DNA of 64,000 nucleotides, taken from the NCBI RefSeq assembly GCF_043290135.1, contig NW_027464588.1, forward strand, positions 7,105,501-7,169,500. The letters run 5' to 3'. This document shows positions 22,816 to 35,600 of this stretch, one piece after another (within the stretch, counting starts at the first letter, position 1; every line of letters begins with the position of its first letter). Both the position numbers and the translations under genes were made by a program. A model generated the notes under the pieces. That model did no database searches. It was not told the origin of the DNA and worked only from the letters and a program-made list of their open reading frames with translations. The DNA is from Rhipicephalus microplus (lineage: Eukaryota > Arthropoda > Arachnida > Ixodida > Ixodidae).

Positions 22816-22830
22816 AGTTTCATATATTTG

Positions 22831-24055
22831 CTGGAGTCAATTTTCAAACACTTAGGGTACTCTATCTTTTGAGCCGTTGTGCGTTACGTGGTATACGTGA
22901 CAGCAACGGTGCAAAACATAGTTGAGATAACGAGTATGCAAGGAAGTCGCCCTGAAAAAGATGTATGAGTTAACCCATACCGAGTACCGTTTCATGAAAT
23001 GTAAACTACATGAAAAAAAACAAGTACAGAGAGACAGAAAAAATTAAGGACGCCAGGGAAGGATAGGAAGGTAAGGACAAACAGGTAATTCCTGGAGGAA
23101 AAAATTCTTTGCTGATGCGATGTTCGAACCCGCGCATGCACCATACGTAGGTGAGCATTTCAATCATTTGTCTACCCAGGCTTCTTGTTCTTTATTTTCT
23201 CGTTTATAATTAGATATCAGGCACGACGGTAGAGCAGAAGTTATCCTTGTATACGCGGGGAGATCAGGCTACCTCCGTGCACCTTTGCATAGGCGGTGTG
23301 CGGCGGCGTATATGTACACGCAACGGCGCTTCGTTGCCTGCGGACTGAGACGATTGTCGGCGAGTAGAGTGTGTGGATCCCAGTTGATTGGTAATATCTA
23401 CGCTCCTCTCTACTAAATGGGTACACGAAGCCTATGCAAGGTTACTATTGCCAGCGAGCAAAGCACATTCTGCCTTTCAAAAGGATGTTCGCACTGGGTG
23501 ACTCTCGGTGCTCTTTCGCACTTAATCACGCTTTGCCTGTGTTGTTCGTTTGTGTTTAGTTTGTGTTCCGCCTGCTGCACTCTGCTGTAGTAGAACGAAA
23601 CTACTTACTTGCCTTTTTCTCATCTGCATACAACGAAAAAGAAAGAAAGATTGTAGAAAGCACGCACATCTGTGCGATGAGTTCAGTATCCTTATTTGCA
23701 CTTATACGCAAATGATAATTTTTCCTCATTTTGTACACCATCATAAGTGATACAGTCGATTAGTCTGTCCAGGAAAGATTAGTGGCTGACAGTGTTTTGC
23801 GCCCCACTGCTTTTACCACGTATACGCACGCGTTCGTGCACCAGTCGAGATAAAAACCTCATAACTATTCAGCAGAAAGCTTTCATCGATGCATAATACC
23901 TGCATGATAGTGCTACATCAAAAGTCTTCTTATTTTATAGGACAAGTCCTTTTTCTTTCAAACAAAAAATCACCACTGCCTTCCGTCGGCCGATAACATT
24001 GCCACAGAAACGCTCAAGACAATGTAAAGAAACATGAGTTTTCCAGCGAAATTTT
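22831..24055. other. Intergenic; no gene recognised
   Basis: AT-rich with a GC-richer patch at about 23230-23360. No feature supported. Confidence 0.4.
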
Positions 24056-24310
24056 GCAATAGTAAATGTAAGTAATGCCGTTTGATTTAAATTTGAATGT
24101 TTAGGCTCTTTAAAGCATGCGTAAGTGTAAGCACACGGTTGCTTATAGTAACTTCGTTTTAAGAACAGTTACAGTTACGTTTTAAGAACATTTACAGTGC
24201 AATAGTAAATGTAAGTAATGCCTTTTGATTTAAATTTGAATGTTTGGGCTCTTTAAAGCATGCGTAAGTGTAAACACACGGTTGCTTATAGTAACTTCGT
24301 TTTAAGAAAA
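24056..24310. repeat. Direct tandem duplication, period 143 bp
   Basis: gcaatagtaaatgtaagtaa starts at 24056 and again at 24199. The second copy matches for about 112 bp (to cgttttaagaa) with few differences. Confidence 0.88.
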
Positions 24311-24669
24311 GTACAGAAGGGTCCCAGTTTTTGTGATTGTAATATTTCTGTGTAGGGGCACCATCGACATATAGGCTCATCCAAGGCACCTCGAATATTC
24401 GATAAACTACAGCGCTGTAGTTGTGCACCTGCAAAGAGCATGCAGAAGTGTAGCCTGGGGCCTCGTTTTTCTTTAGAAGCAAGACCCTAAAACACTGCAT
24501 GCACATGCCATTTATTAGTACATATGTTTGAGAGGATGTCAGGAGCTATTTGAAATGTGCCTAAAATGGAAAGTGCCCCCTATTCTGAAATAAATTCAGT
24601 AATTTGACGGCACGACGACAATCAACAGCACTGTGGAAAGTTGCACTCGCTGATCTAATTACAATGCAT

Positions 24670-24775
24670 TAGCAAGAACCCCAAGTGGTCGAAATTTCCG
24701 GAGCCCTCCAATACGGCGTCTCTCATAATCATATGGTGGTTTGTGACGTTCGAGCCCACATATCAATCATCGATC
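24670..24775 (+). mobile_element. Ruka-like SINE, 3' fragment
   Basis: Reads agaaccccaagtggtcgaaa, ggagccctccaatacgg, tctcataatcatatggtgg. The tRNA-like head is missing, so the copy is 5'-truncated. Confidence 0.85.
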
Positions 24776-27248
24776 TGTGTATTAGCAGCCGAGGAAGGCC
24801 ATGTTCTTTCGTACGTCTTTTCAGTCATACAATCAAGCAGTTACACTCGCACTAACATGACCGGACAAATCACCCTTTGAGAATGCATAACGTACGCACA
24901 CATGGAAACACGACATGGCTAGCAGACGACGCACGGAACAATTTAAACTTCTTGTTGTTGTTTTCTTTTGCACATCACTCGTATCCAATGGAGGATATCG
25001 GCCGATTATAAGGTGCATTCGCCCAATACTTTCCGCATTGCTTCATTCCTGGAAACGCTAGTTATTTAATTATGATTTCAAGTGCCAATTGCGAACTTGA
25101 AAAATATGTAGTGAGCCCCCCCCCCCCCCCTATTTAGCAATAAAATTGTTTAGTCTCAGCAATGTATTCCTGAATGGCGAATAAAACATCCGCTTGGCTG
25201 TACCCAAATGTAGAGGCTCCAAAAGAAAAAAAAAGAGGAGGTTCTGATAATTTCAAGCCCAGTTCTTGAAGATGTGGTCTTAGTGCACTTTTTCTGAATA
25301 AATGAAAACGGTGATAACTGCGCGCTTCAGACAGTTGCCGCCAAGTGGTGACTCCCCTCGATCTCACGGTCAATAGTAGAGCACGGCGAACGGGTAGGAA
25401 AGAAAAGTGACAATAAGGATGAGAGGAGAAGGCAAGGACGGGTACAGATGAAAAAAAATAGAGAGTTAGAGTGCGAAAACAAGTAGAAGCGCAAATATTT
25501 CAAATAATAAAAAGCTATGAAGACAAAAATAGAAATCGACAGTCTGACGGTCAGAAAAAAGAAAAAAAGGTGAGGAAATGTGACAAAAAAAGAAAAAAAA
25601 CAAATGGAAAAAACAGCTCAAAAGTTAGAAGACGAGTGTCTGAGAAGCAAAAAAAGAGCAAAATAAATGATTGAAATGGGAGCCAAAAAAGCGAAAACAG
25701 AGAAGGATTTATGAGTGAAAAAATACACAGACAAAGGAAAAAATACAGTGAGAAAGGTTTTTTTTGCTATTTAATCTCTAAAGTAATTTTTCACATTGTT
25801 TTTATTTTTATTTAGGTATCCTGCCACCCGGTTCTTGGCCTATTCTCCTTTGTCGGTGATTGCGATTCATGTCAGATTAGCATCATCATGATCAAACCTT
25901 ACAAGCACATAAACACACAAAAGAGAGCCAAAGAAAAGAGAGAAAGCATAATCACATTTTGTAGAGTATTGTAAGTATAGTTTGCCGTGTGGCCCACAAA
26001 AGCTGTAACATTCATGAATCCACACTTCGTCTCACGATCGTCTAGTTCAACTTAATCTTGTTCGAACGGAACGTTTCCTCCGACTTGTACACAGGGGGAT
26101 GAAATAACAACGGCGGGTAAATTATGGGGTGTCAAACTGAATAAACAGACATATTGAATTTACTGCTCCAATCTACGACCAGATCACCACCTCTGCTGTT
26201 AACCAGTGTTGCGCCACTCTGTCTAAGATGAGCAATTTTTTTCGGCAGAACAAGAGCACGTGCTGTGATGGATGCACTAAAACGTGAAGAAGAAATCACG
26301 ATAAAGACACGCGTTACACGAGGAAGCAGACGCCGAAGAAGAAGACTGCAACCGTGCCAGCACCTGTGTTCCGTTCCCGCATCGTCTCAAGAAGCGTTCT
26401 AGTCCAGAAGAGGCTCACCTATTGCTTTGAAAAGGTGAGATTATTTTGTCGTGTCGACACTCAAGTCCTGAACATTAGGGACTGAACAATGGTCATTTTT
26501 TCCGGAACAGAGACACCGTATTATCCTCCCTGCAAGTCTCTCGAAGCAGTCACTTTTTATGCTATGTTAATACCATAAGGCAGTCTAAAGAGGCGAGGAA
26601 ATATGATCTGTAACGTTTACAATTTCACAAGTAATGAAATCTCACTCGAAATCTCATTTAACTTTGATCCCCCTTATAAACCATGCTACAGAACAGCACT
26701 TCCTGGTCAGTATTTTTAAACGCACGACTACACTGCCACATGCTGTACACTCCGCTTGGTAGTGGTGCCATGGACAAGTAAACTCAACTGAGTAAACCCA
26801 ACCGAGGTAACGGTCAGGCTTTGCGTGCTTACGTTGTCCGCTTCCACGATTCAAAACTGGGTACAAATGGTAATAAGCTCACACATATGAACTCTTCCAA
26901 GGAAATGCACTGTTCGCCACAACTGCAAATGCCGTTATCGAAATCTTTACTCTACACAGCGAATTCGCGTGGCTTTAGATACGCTGCTGGTAGTAATCCT
27001 TCACAATATATCCACGTGGCATTGGAAACCACTTCCGGGAAACACATGTTTCTCGCTTGCTCATAACTAGCTTAGGAAAAGTGCGCACGTACGATGTTCA
27101 GCGGTCAAAGGATGGCCTTGTTCAGTCCTACAATTTTGTTGTTCACTTGTGCTACGGGACGTAACGCTTCTACATTACGTAAATGAAAACTTATGCATCC
27201 CTCTTCGTCGTAATTCTACAATTGTGAATCGGACTTTATTACGGCGCT

Positions 27249-27326
27249 CATCGCACGCACCCTTCTTCTACTTGAAATGTCGTTAAACATCGCACGTACC
27301 CTTCTTCTAGATGAAATGTCGTTAAA
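27249..27326. repeat. 39-bp tandem duplication
   Basis: Two copies of a unit starting catcgcacg and ending aaatgtcgttaaa differ at about three positions. Confidence 0.85.
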
Positions 27327-27482
27327 CATTACGTTAAGAGGTTTCACTTCTAGAAAAGCCCTACCAAAACGCCAGAGGGCAGCACAGCAAATGAAGAAGG
27401 TGGATTGTGTGACTGATATTCGGCAATATTAACTGGCAGATACGGCCTTGCATGTAAATTATAACCTATTGATTCCCAAGAA

Positions 27483-27590
27483 GTGTGTGTGTGTGTGTCG
27501 TATGTATATGTATGTGTTAAGTGTGTGTGTGTTTTAGTGTGTGCGCATGTGTGGGTATGTGTGGCCCTGGGTACGCGCGTGCGTGCGTGA
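27483..27590. repeat. GT-rich dinucleotide tract
   Basis: Runs of GT broken by single bases, ending in gcgcgtgcgtgcgtg. Confidence 0.85.
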
Positions 27591-29562
27591 GGGTAGAAAA
27601 AAAACGAATGTCACTCGTGAACTTTCTGTGGCACTTACTATTGTACTATAGTCTGAGTTACAGTCTTTTGCTATAAAACTGCGCTCTCCATAAATTGACA
27701 CGCTTACGCCAGTAAGTCTTTATTTGATCAAACTTGCCAGGATCACGAGAAGTAGGTAAAAGGGGGGTAAGCTAATCTTGAGCAATTACGCCCAATTTAA
27801 CGTATTTTCTTTGTACCAACAACATAAGTATACTGTTCACCATTACATTGGCAAATTGCGTAGGCGAAAGAGCAAATTTTTATCTCAATGAAGTGGAATA
27901 AGACAGCATCATTGTTAGCGCGCGTTCCTTGAGAGAAATTTTTATATCTCCCTCTCTTGCCGTATACACGGCGTTTCAGAATCACAATGAACTGCTCACT
28001 CATGAAAAAAAATCTACATCACAAACATCGCTTTTTCCAATCCTTACACCTTACGAAACATTTCGCTATCGAAGAAGCGCGCTCTTTTATTGTGGACGCA
28101 ATTCCTGACCACCGGGAATCGTGGACGAGTGAACGCATCCTACGCTATAGCTTCGTGAATTATCACCACTGTGTGTTTTCGAAAGTGTGCGTCTTAGACT
28201 ACTCCATGAAGTTACACATTTAGAATGACAATCCAGTCCCAACTACGGGGAGCAGATGATGACCTCTTTTCTGACCGCACTCATAAGAAAGGAAAACCGT
28301 GTGGCACTTTTTGATAACATGAACAGAAAAACAACATGAACTGAAAGAAAATGATAGGTTATTCCTTCAAGGAAGAACACAAAATCAAGCATGTGCACTG
28401 AAACTTTTCACATGGTGTTACTACGACAGATCAACCAAAAGCGAATTTCTATAGGCTTTCCCTTTCTATTCATGTTGTTTTTGAGCTCATACATAATACT
28501 GTTTTTTTTTATAAAGCCGCTTAGCCCACCATCATATTGCACCTTGAGGCCTCCTTGTTTCTATCACGTGGTTGAAAACTGATAGATTGCCTGAGACGCT
28601 AACTACTGCTGACATTGACGCTTGAGCGAGAGTTCATTAAACTGGTGGCGGTACGTCGGTGTTTAGGCTTGACAGCATTTGACCATCCTATAACTGAAAG
28701 GAAATGCAGCGCGAGCAACGCAAACTAAATATAAGACACGAGATGGCAAACCAGATGGCATAGTAAGCGCTGGTGTTACTCGTGTGTTACTTTGCGCCTG
28801 CATTTCAAATCGTTTCTGATGTACAACCGCAAGACCCAATGGACCTTTTTCATAATTCGCAAGTGCGCTTCCTCTGAACTGCTTTTCTTTTCAATAAGTA
28901 ATGGTGGTGCCTGTCGTGCTTTATGCGGAGACGTGGTTCTAGGTCCTAGTCATGGGCATGCGTAGCGCTCGTATTCAGGGAGGCGGAGGTCCATTGCTGC
29001 GCCCACTACCCTCTCTATTAGGTAAATATTGGGCCCAATTTTACGATCTCTCTCTTGTGTGGCTAGCAGGGTGCCCCGCTTCCGAGTCAATGTAAGGAGC
29101 AGATCTTGCGCCCCCTCTTAGGTGACTAGGGGGCGCCGCCGTCCCTTCTGCCCCCTTCGAGCGCACACCTGAGTCCTAGTTGAACGTGCTCGGTCTTGTA
29201 TATCATGAGTGCTTAATTTTGAGAGGCGACTCAACATTTTTCTTATTATTGCGTACGCGAGACCCGCTTGAACAAGCTATTCTGATGGACTGACAAGCCA
29301 CCAATATTCGCTCAAGCCACATAGCAGGAAAGCAAACTTTACAATTTTGAAGAAGGTCTATTTTAGGCACAATTCGGAATGTCTTAATATTTTTAGCACA
29401 TCGCCTACACGCTCCTACCCGCAAGCAACTAAACCAAGTCCTACACGTTTTAGAACCTAGTCCAATGATGTTTCCACAAAGCGGCAGATTGCGTAAAATG
29501 AAGGCAGCAGATTACAGTTTTTGCAACGCTTACGCACTGCAGCTTCGATGCGGCCATCCACC

Positions 29563-29895
29563 ATGGTACCCTCGGAGGAAGGCCGTCAGGACCCTCGCAA
29601 CGACGACGTAAGCTTGTCATTTCCTGTTCGTGAGATTGGCCAGGCGTCGTTCATGCTTTCACCAACACCGGATCCTTGTCCGTCCGAGGCTGGTGCACCC
29701 CTCTCGATTGACGCCTGCGTTGGCACTGCCCTTATCGGCCGTGCCAGTGTGCCACGCACGGATATAGGGAGCGCCAGGCCTAGTGAAGGAACTATGAACG
29801 CCCAGCTGACCTCGACGGCGCTTCAGGTGTTCGTGCCCTTTATCCTGGCTGGCTTCGGCTCCACCTTGGCTGGCATCCTGCTCGACGTTGTCAAG
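29563..29895 (+). CDS. SLC41/MgtE-type Mg2+ transporter, exon 1 (N-terminus and TM1)
   Basis: The N-terminal 80 or so residues are hydrophilic and Pro/Ser-rich. They are followed by STALQVFVPFILAGFGSTLA and GILLDVV, the conserved ALQVF(I/V)PF(L/I)LAG...LLD first transmembrane block of SLC41 proteins. The exon ends in phase 0 at a donor (gtaaaa from 29896). I chose ATG 29563 because caccATGG is an ideal start context; ATG 29548 in the same frame is possible, and the frame is open back to 29497. An acceptor-like attacag ends at 29517, so an upstream exon is not excluded. SLC41 proteins move Mg2+ across the plasma or inner membranes. Insect and vertebrate members are of similar layout. Confidence 0.88.
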
Positions 29896-32573
29896 GTAAA
29901 AATGGCTGCAGTGTAACAGCGAACTACTGAGTCACTCAAAATAAAAGCTTTCTAAACCATTTCGATAAAAGTTGTGAAATATTAAAATGCATTATTGTAA
30001 CAAGAGAGACACTCACAAATTAAGAAAGAAAAAAACAGACAGAAACAAGTAGGCGCAATCTCTCAATGGTGAATATTTCGTGAGGCAGCAATCGGAGCCA
30101 CTCCATCAGAAAAAAAGGAAGAAAACGAGAGTACAAATAAAAGTAGAATATGTGAGAAAACATGGCTGATCTTTCTGTCTGGTGATCAGTATATCAGGAA
30201 AGAGAAACGTGTCAGAACAGAAGGAGTTTACAGTTTATTCTGGTTTGTTCGTGCACAAAGGAGAAGGAATATATGCTACAGAAACAAATTATAGTGTCAC
30301 GCAAAGTACGGCAAGCAGCTCGAGGAGAAAGCACGCACCAAAGTAGCATACACAGGACGCGTGCGAAGTAACAACTGTCGCGGATCGAATTCTTACTCAT
30401 TCGTGTGTGAGCAGCTTTGGATAAACTCAATTCGAGTAGCTAGCGAGGCAACCTTTGTGCTCTCCTTAACTACTGCAACCTAAAAGCAATCTTGCCGTGG
30501 AAGTGCAAGAGGTACATAGCGCCTTAGTCGTGAGATTAGTGGGCGTGCATGAGCAACACGCATTGTTAGACGCGCGCGCATCTTCAGACACAGGACGACG
30601 ACCTTTACCGCGTGCCCAATGCACGTCTTTCGTGCCATTTCGCTACAGTTGTGAACGCGCTGAACGGCCTATCATGTATATGAAAAGCTGGACAACGTAC
30701 AATCCATGGTTTTGTGCCGCCCGCTGTGCATTGGGAGGTTGTATGTTCGGAACCCGGGGAGAAGTTTGCCATCGGTGAGGATATATTCTGCGCGATATCA
30801 ATGACGGAAATAGGTCAGCAGAGTTGTGGTGCACCTCGGCAAAAACACATTTGTGGTAAAACCGATAAATCTAGAAATCCTATTGTGGGCGTGGCTAGGG
30901 TTGCCCATTTAGTGTGAGAGTGAATTTTAATCGCACTCACCCCCCTCCCTCTTCGTTGGCACAATCCAAACGACAACGTGCTTTACAATGGGTTAAGAAA
31001 TAGGAAATTATGCGGAGACTTCCTTCGCCCAAGGGCTGGCCTGTGTTGAAGACGGGAAGTAGACAGTTCCTGACATGCAACGTCAGGTGTCTTCACTTGC
31101 CAATAGTTTAAAATACCTGTGTATTCATAATTGAACAAACGTATGAGGCAGACTCTGCAAACACCGTTTTAAGTGAGTAATTGAATGCAGCGTCCCTGTT
31201 TCTCCTGTACGCACTTTTATGATGCTATATATGCGACTACTGACTTGAGGTACTACATCATTTTTAGATTCGTTCACAAATTTGTTGCAGTTTCATCATA
31301 ACATTCGAGCAGTACTCAACTTTCAGAGGGCTGGTGGTTAAACCCAATAAGTTGCTTATATCACACATTGCCAGCGCCATAGCATTTTCCACAGAAGAAA
31401 CTTGCTAAAAAATAAGGCCTTATTACATGCTTGACGTGCCTTGACTGCAGTATTAGCGCAATGGAGCGTACCAAAACTTTATTCCATAAAAAAGAGAGCA
31501 ACCCGTATTTACGACACTTCCTTCCAACACTTCCGACACGCTTCCGACACTTCCGACAATTCCTTCAAGTATTTCGGCAAAAAAAAGTAACGTGTAAGAT
31601 ATTCTCCGTCGCAGTCCTAATCACATACCCTGATTTGATTATTCGCATAATGTCAAGCTTCGAAACCTTCAAATTGACAAATGTTCCCCCTCGCCTCTTT
31701 AAAACTGCACTGCACGACCTGTGGTAGTAGTGCGGAATATAAACTGTTGTATTGCGTAGTTCCAGTATCCTTCATTCGCAGTAATTGTATTACCTCGTAT
31801 TTCAAAGTGAATGGTTCTAGTTGCAACTTATGAATTTAGTAAGGAAATCGCAGCGAACTTTTTGCCTCCTAAAGCACGACTAAACAGATTGTGGTTATTG
31901 TTTTTGACGGCCACGTATTTTATATATACAAAGTGGCTGACCAAAAGCAATCACCTTCTAAAAATAGGCGGACTTATTCGGTTCAGTAGCTATCCAATAT
32001 AAACCATCATTAGGTTTTTTTAAATGAGTTCCGTCAAATTGAACTGATAAAAACTATTCGCATTGTTTTAAAAGTTCTAAATAAAGCTTTGTTTTGATGT
32101 ATGGTACAACCGAAATCTGTTTTTAATGTAAAAAGTGACCACATATGCTATCCTTACGTGTACTGGTCGAATGGTTAGTAAAACACATTTTACCCATACT
32201 GAAAATAAAAATATATAGCTTTTGCTTATACACGCAATGCAGCATGAGGTGGTCGCTCAAGTTCTAGTATGACACTTGGAGTTGGGTCTTACTGACCACA
32301 ACCGAAAATTTCTACAAATTTTCAAGCTGCACTAAATGATACCAATCTCGTTTGATTGCTCGCAGGAAAGCTTAAGAGGCGCTTGTTTAGTTTAGCCCCT
32401 CTGCGATAAAATGTAAAGAATTGAGAGAGGAAGCGGTTCGGACTGTTATTAGTGTTGGCGACCACCGCATTCTGTTTTTTGACTACGCCTTCTTCGATGG
32501 TAATAAGAGCTTGAGACAAGTTTCTTGGACCTTCTTTGAGCCTTCTCTATATGTTCTCATTTCAACAATGTAG
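29896..32573 (+). other. SLC41-like intron 1
   Basis: AT-rich, 2678 nt. It contains short cttccgacac-type repeats at about 31510-31560 and no recognisable element otherwise. Confidence 0.7.
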
Positions 32574-32681
32574 GAGTGGCCGGTGTATGTGATAGTGCAC
32601 CACATATTCGTGGTCATTCCACCCTTGCTGGGTCTCAGCGGCAATCTGGAGCAGACCCTGGTTGCGAGGCTTAGCACCCAG
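32574..32681 (+). CDS. SLC41-like transporter, exon 2 (GNLE motif)
   Basis: A 36-codon exon in phase 0 at both ends, with acceptor aatgtag and donor gtgcgt. It encodes EWPVYVIVHHI, then VIPPLLGLSGNLEQTLVARL ending STQ. Vertebrate SLC41 proteins have VP(P/A)L(L/V)GLKGNLEMTLASRLSTA here. GNLE..L..RLST is one of the two repeats that line the pore of the MgtE/SLC41 fold. The Lys before GNLE is Ser here. No in-frame ATG exists, and the exon was found by motif and splice phase. Minus-strand frames across it are shadows. Confidence 0.9.
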
Positions 32682-35600
32682 GTGCGTATTCAGTGCGTCA
32701 CATAATACAGAACTCATCCATGTCCTCGCTTGTCTATTTTTTTGCACTATTCGAATATACGTTTTCATGCGTGCCTGTCAGACTGTAGCTTTCAGTTGCT
32801 CTGTAGAGTATCATGTTTGAATTTTAATCACACCCTCACCTAAATTACAAAACTTATTGATTTTCGATGGCGTCTTCCATAGCATAAGCTCCTTTTGATG
32901 TTTTGCATCTCATAAAACAACGAACCCATTGTTCCTTGTTTAGGCACACTTTTAAGACGCCTAACTGAAGTATCTGATTCACCCTAATACTCGCAGTTTC
33001 ACGGATTTTAAGCCTTGTCCATAAGCGTGTTCCCCGCTTCACTACTGTTATTCCGCACAATTTTCAGAAGATGTGAAGAGGAATCGTCTATAAGATGGTA
33101 TCCTGAAGCTAGTTAAGTACAGTTTCTAGACAAAATGCAGTCATTATTTGAAACAGTTTGGCCTAAAAGAGAAGCAAAGTTCACTAATTCAGGTGTGCTT
33201 GTTAAGGTTATAAAAATGTGAAACCCTTCAGCACTCTGTAAATGGGCACAAAATAAAGGTAACGCTTTGAAAGTTATTCAATTTTGATGCTACTATCGCC
33301 ACATATCATAACTTTAGTCACTTTTTATCGCAAAAACAATGCAATAGACACAGATTCGTCTACACAACTTGGCATGCATACTGGAACTTATGTTTGTAAA
33401 GTTAAAGGGACACTAAAGTAACATAACAATTTCCGCCAGAAAGAAAGCTCAATGCATGACAGCATCTAAAACGACAATTTTGTCAACGACAGTGCGCTAC
33501 TTACCGTAAACTTAGGGTAGATTCACAAGAACACAAGCGCCGCAGCCAGGCATTCTTAAAAATATCCCGATTACATCAGATGAACCACGTAGAGTTATTC
33601 TCTTGTAATTTGTTTAACTGCACTAAATAAAAAACCTTTCGTGCATCAAAATACGCAATAAATTGCTGCTTTTTGTTTCTGTTTGATTAATGGAAAAAAG
33701 AAACGGAAGACGTAACTATGGGGAATGGCGTGAGTGGTTCAAAAATGCAATTTCCGCGTAGTTAAACTGGACAGATGGTGCCACATAGTGGGGCACAGTT
33801 GAACCAAAAAACGTCTACAATCTTGGAGCCAATGGTGGGAAGTTGATCTATGGCCGTATTTTCTGCTGTGGCTCCCACTGCTTTCGATCTGCTGCTAGAA
33901 AGCCAGGCAACGTTGTGCATTGCAACGGTGACGTGAGTTGGTCTGACCTGTTCACTTTTTGAGGCAAGTAATTTGAAGTGCGCTAACCTGTTGCGGACCA
34001 CTAAAACGTGATTTTATTTCAAAATAGGCCTTTTCTTGGCACACAAGTAACACACGAGGTTTATGAACCAATATTTATACAGTCAACATCGATCTAATAG
34101 TTGCCTTTAGTATCTCTTTAGAGTTCATTGAAGTCAAGAACCGCTAAGTTAAAGCGTTGTGCCAAAGCAAACTTCAATCGCTTGGAAAGAAAATACGCAG
34201 TCGTAACTTAGTTATGAACTTTTTCAAGAGAGTTCTTGAATCCATGCAATATGACATAGTACATACCCAACAAAAACTGATGACAGTGGAGTCCTCATAT
34301 CAATTTCTGACGTACAATATACACGTGTGGCCTCCGCCAGATTGAGAATGAATTAAGCATAATCATAATATATTTCTTAATTCAGTGATGCATCTCCACC
34401 TCTCCCCCTCCAACTCCACGCCCGCGCATTTTTTTTCCGTTTTGAGGGAATGCCTGTTTCTCTTTGAAGAACCCATTTCGAAATGGCGGCCTCCTAATCA
34501 CCACCATGCCCGCTTTCAAAGTTGCCCTCTACCTCTTTTTGCTTGTTTTGAAGGAGAGGGTATGAAGCACGCATACTGAAGCACTCAAGAAAGTAGTGCA
34601 GAATTGAAGACAAGATGTCGAAATCACGGCTCTAGCGCCTACTGAATGCAGGAATTTTCCTTAACTATGCTTAATATTACATAGCATAGCAAGAAGGTGG
34701 GAAGGGAAGTTAGGGCGAGGAGGAGTCTTGTGAGGATGACAGGGGAAATGAGGAGGCGAGAGGGTGAAACATGACATAGTCTTATAAGGTTCACTTTAAC
34801 AAAGAGCTAGAGCTTGCGCCCAGGCATATGAGGAATAAACGTGTAGCTTTGCTGCAGAAAGAGTCATCCGGACGCAAAAGTAAGTCGTCCTGGCAGCGTG
34901 GTCTTGCTACACGTCAGCGAATTCTAGTCCGAGCACATCTTGATAACGCTGCCCCAACATCCTCACAATGTTCCCGTGGATGAGCCACACTTTTTCATGT
35001 GATAACGTTAGAAAGCTTGTTTCTCAGATATGCTGGCGTCTGCATCCGGGCCGGTATCGTTCGTCGGGAGCAAAAAATTATGATCTTGTCCATGATTGAC
35101 ACAAGAGTCAAATGAAATGAATTAACAATAAACATGTCCGGGACCAAGTGAGGATTGAATGCCAGCCATTTCCTTTTCAAGCAAGTATTTAGCCACACAG
35201 CCACGTTGATGCTTGGAAATGCAGTTAAAAATACCTCCTCTACGTGGAAATGCAGTTAAAACAACTTTCACGCTTTACAAACACAAGAGCGTTGTATACA
35301 AGCTTCATAATATAACGTGGCATAGCGCTGTAAAAATCGCGTGGTACAGGAGTACATTGCCACTGGGTGTATAACACCCGATAATCATAATGACGTCGTG
35401 GTTTGAAGCCGGCCACAGGTGACAAAAATCACGGACGTTAAGGCGTGTATCCCCTTGCTACCATGTAGTGGGTGCATAGAAAGCTAAAAACAGATACTTA
35501 GTTCGCAGAAATGTTTCTGGTTGAAAGTGTGCCACCCTCTACAGAGAGCACAGTGACATGCAAAAACTTCATTGACACAAGCTACTTTCAGCTTTATCGC

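Larger units (their letters stand above)
24781..29516. other. Intergenic 5' flank of SLC41-like gene; simple repeats only
   Basis: Holds a C15 tract (25116-25130), a purine-rich A/G stretch (25430-25770), a 39-bp tandem duplication (27249-27326, catcgcacg(c/t)acccttc) and a GT-rich stretch (27483-27590). No exon could be supported. The SLC41-like promoter and any 5'UTR exons may be here. Confidence 0.45.

Noticed and set aside
30497..30778. 93-codon plus-strand ORF in SLC41 intron 1
   Set aside because: No resemblance to SLC41 segments, and no splice sites placing it between exons 1 and 2, which join directly in phase.
32483..32768. Two minus-strand ORFs of 64-68 codons
   Set aside because: Antisense shadows of SLC41 exon 2.
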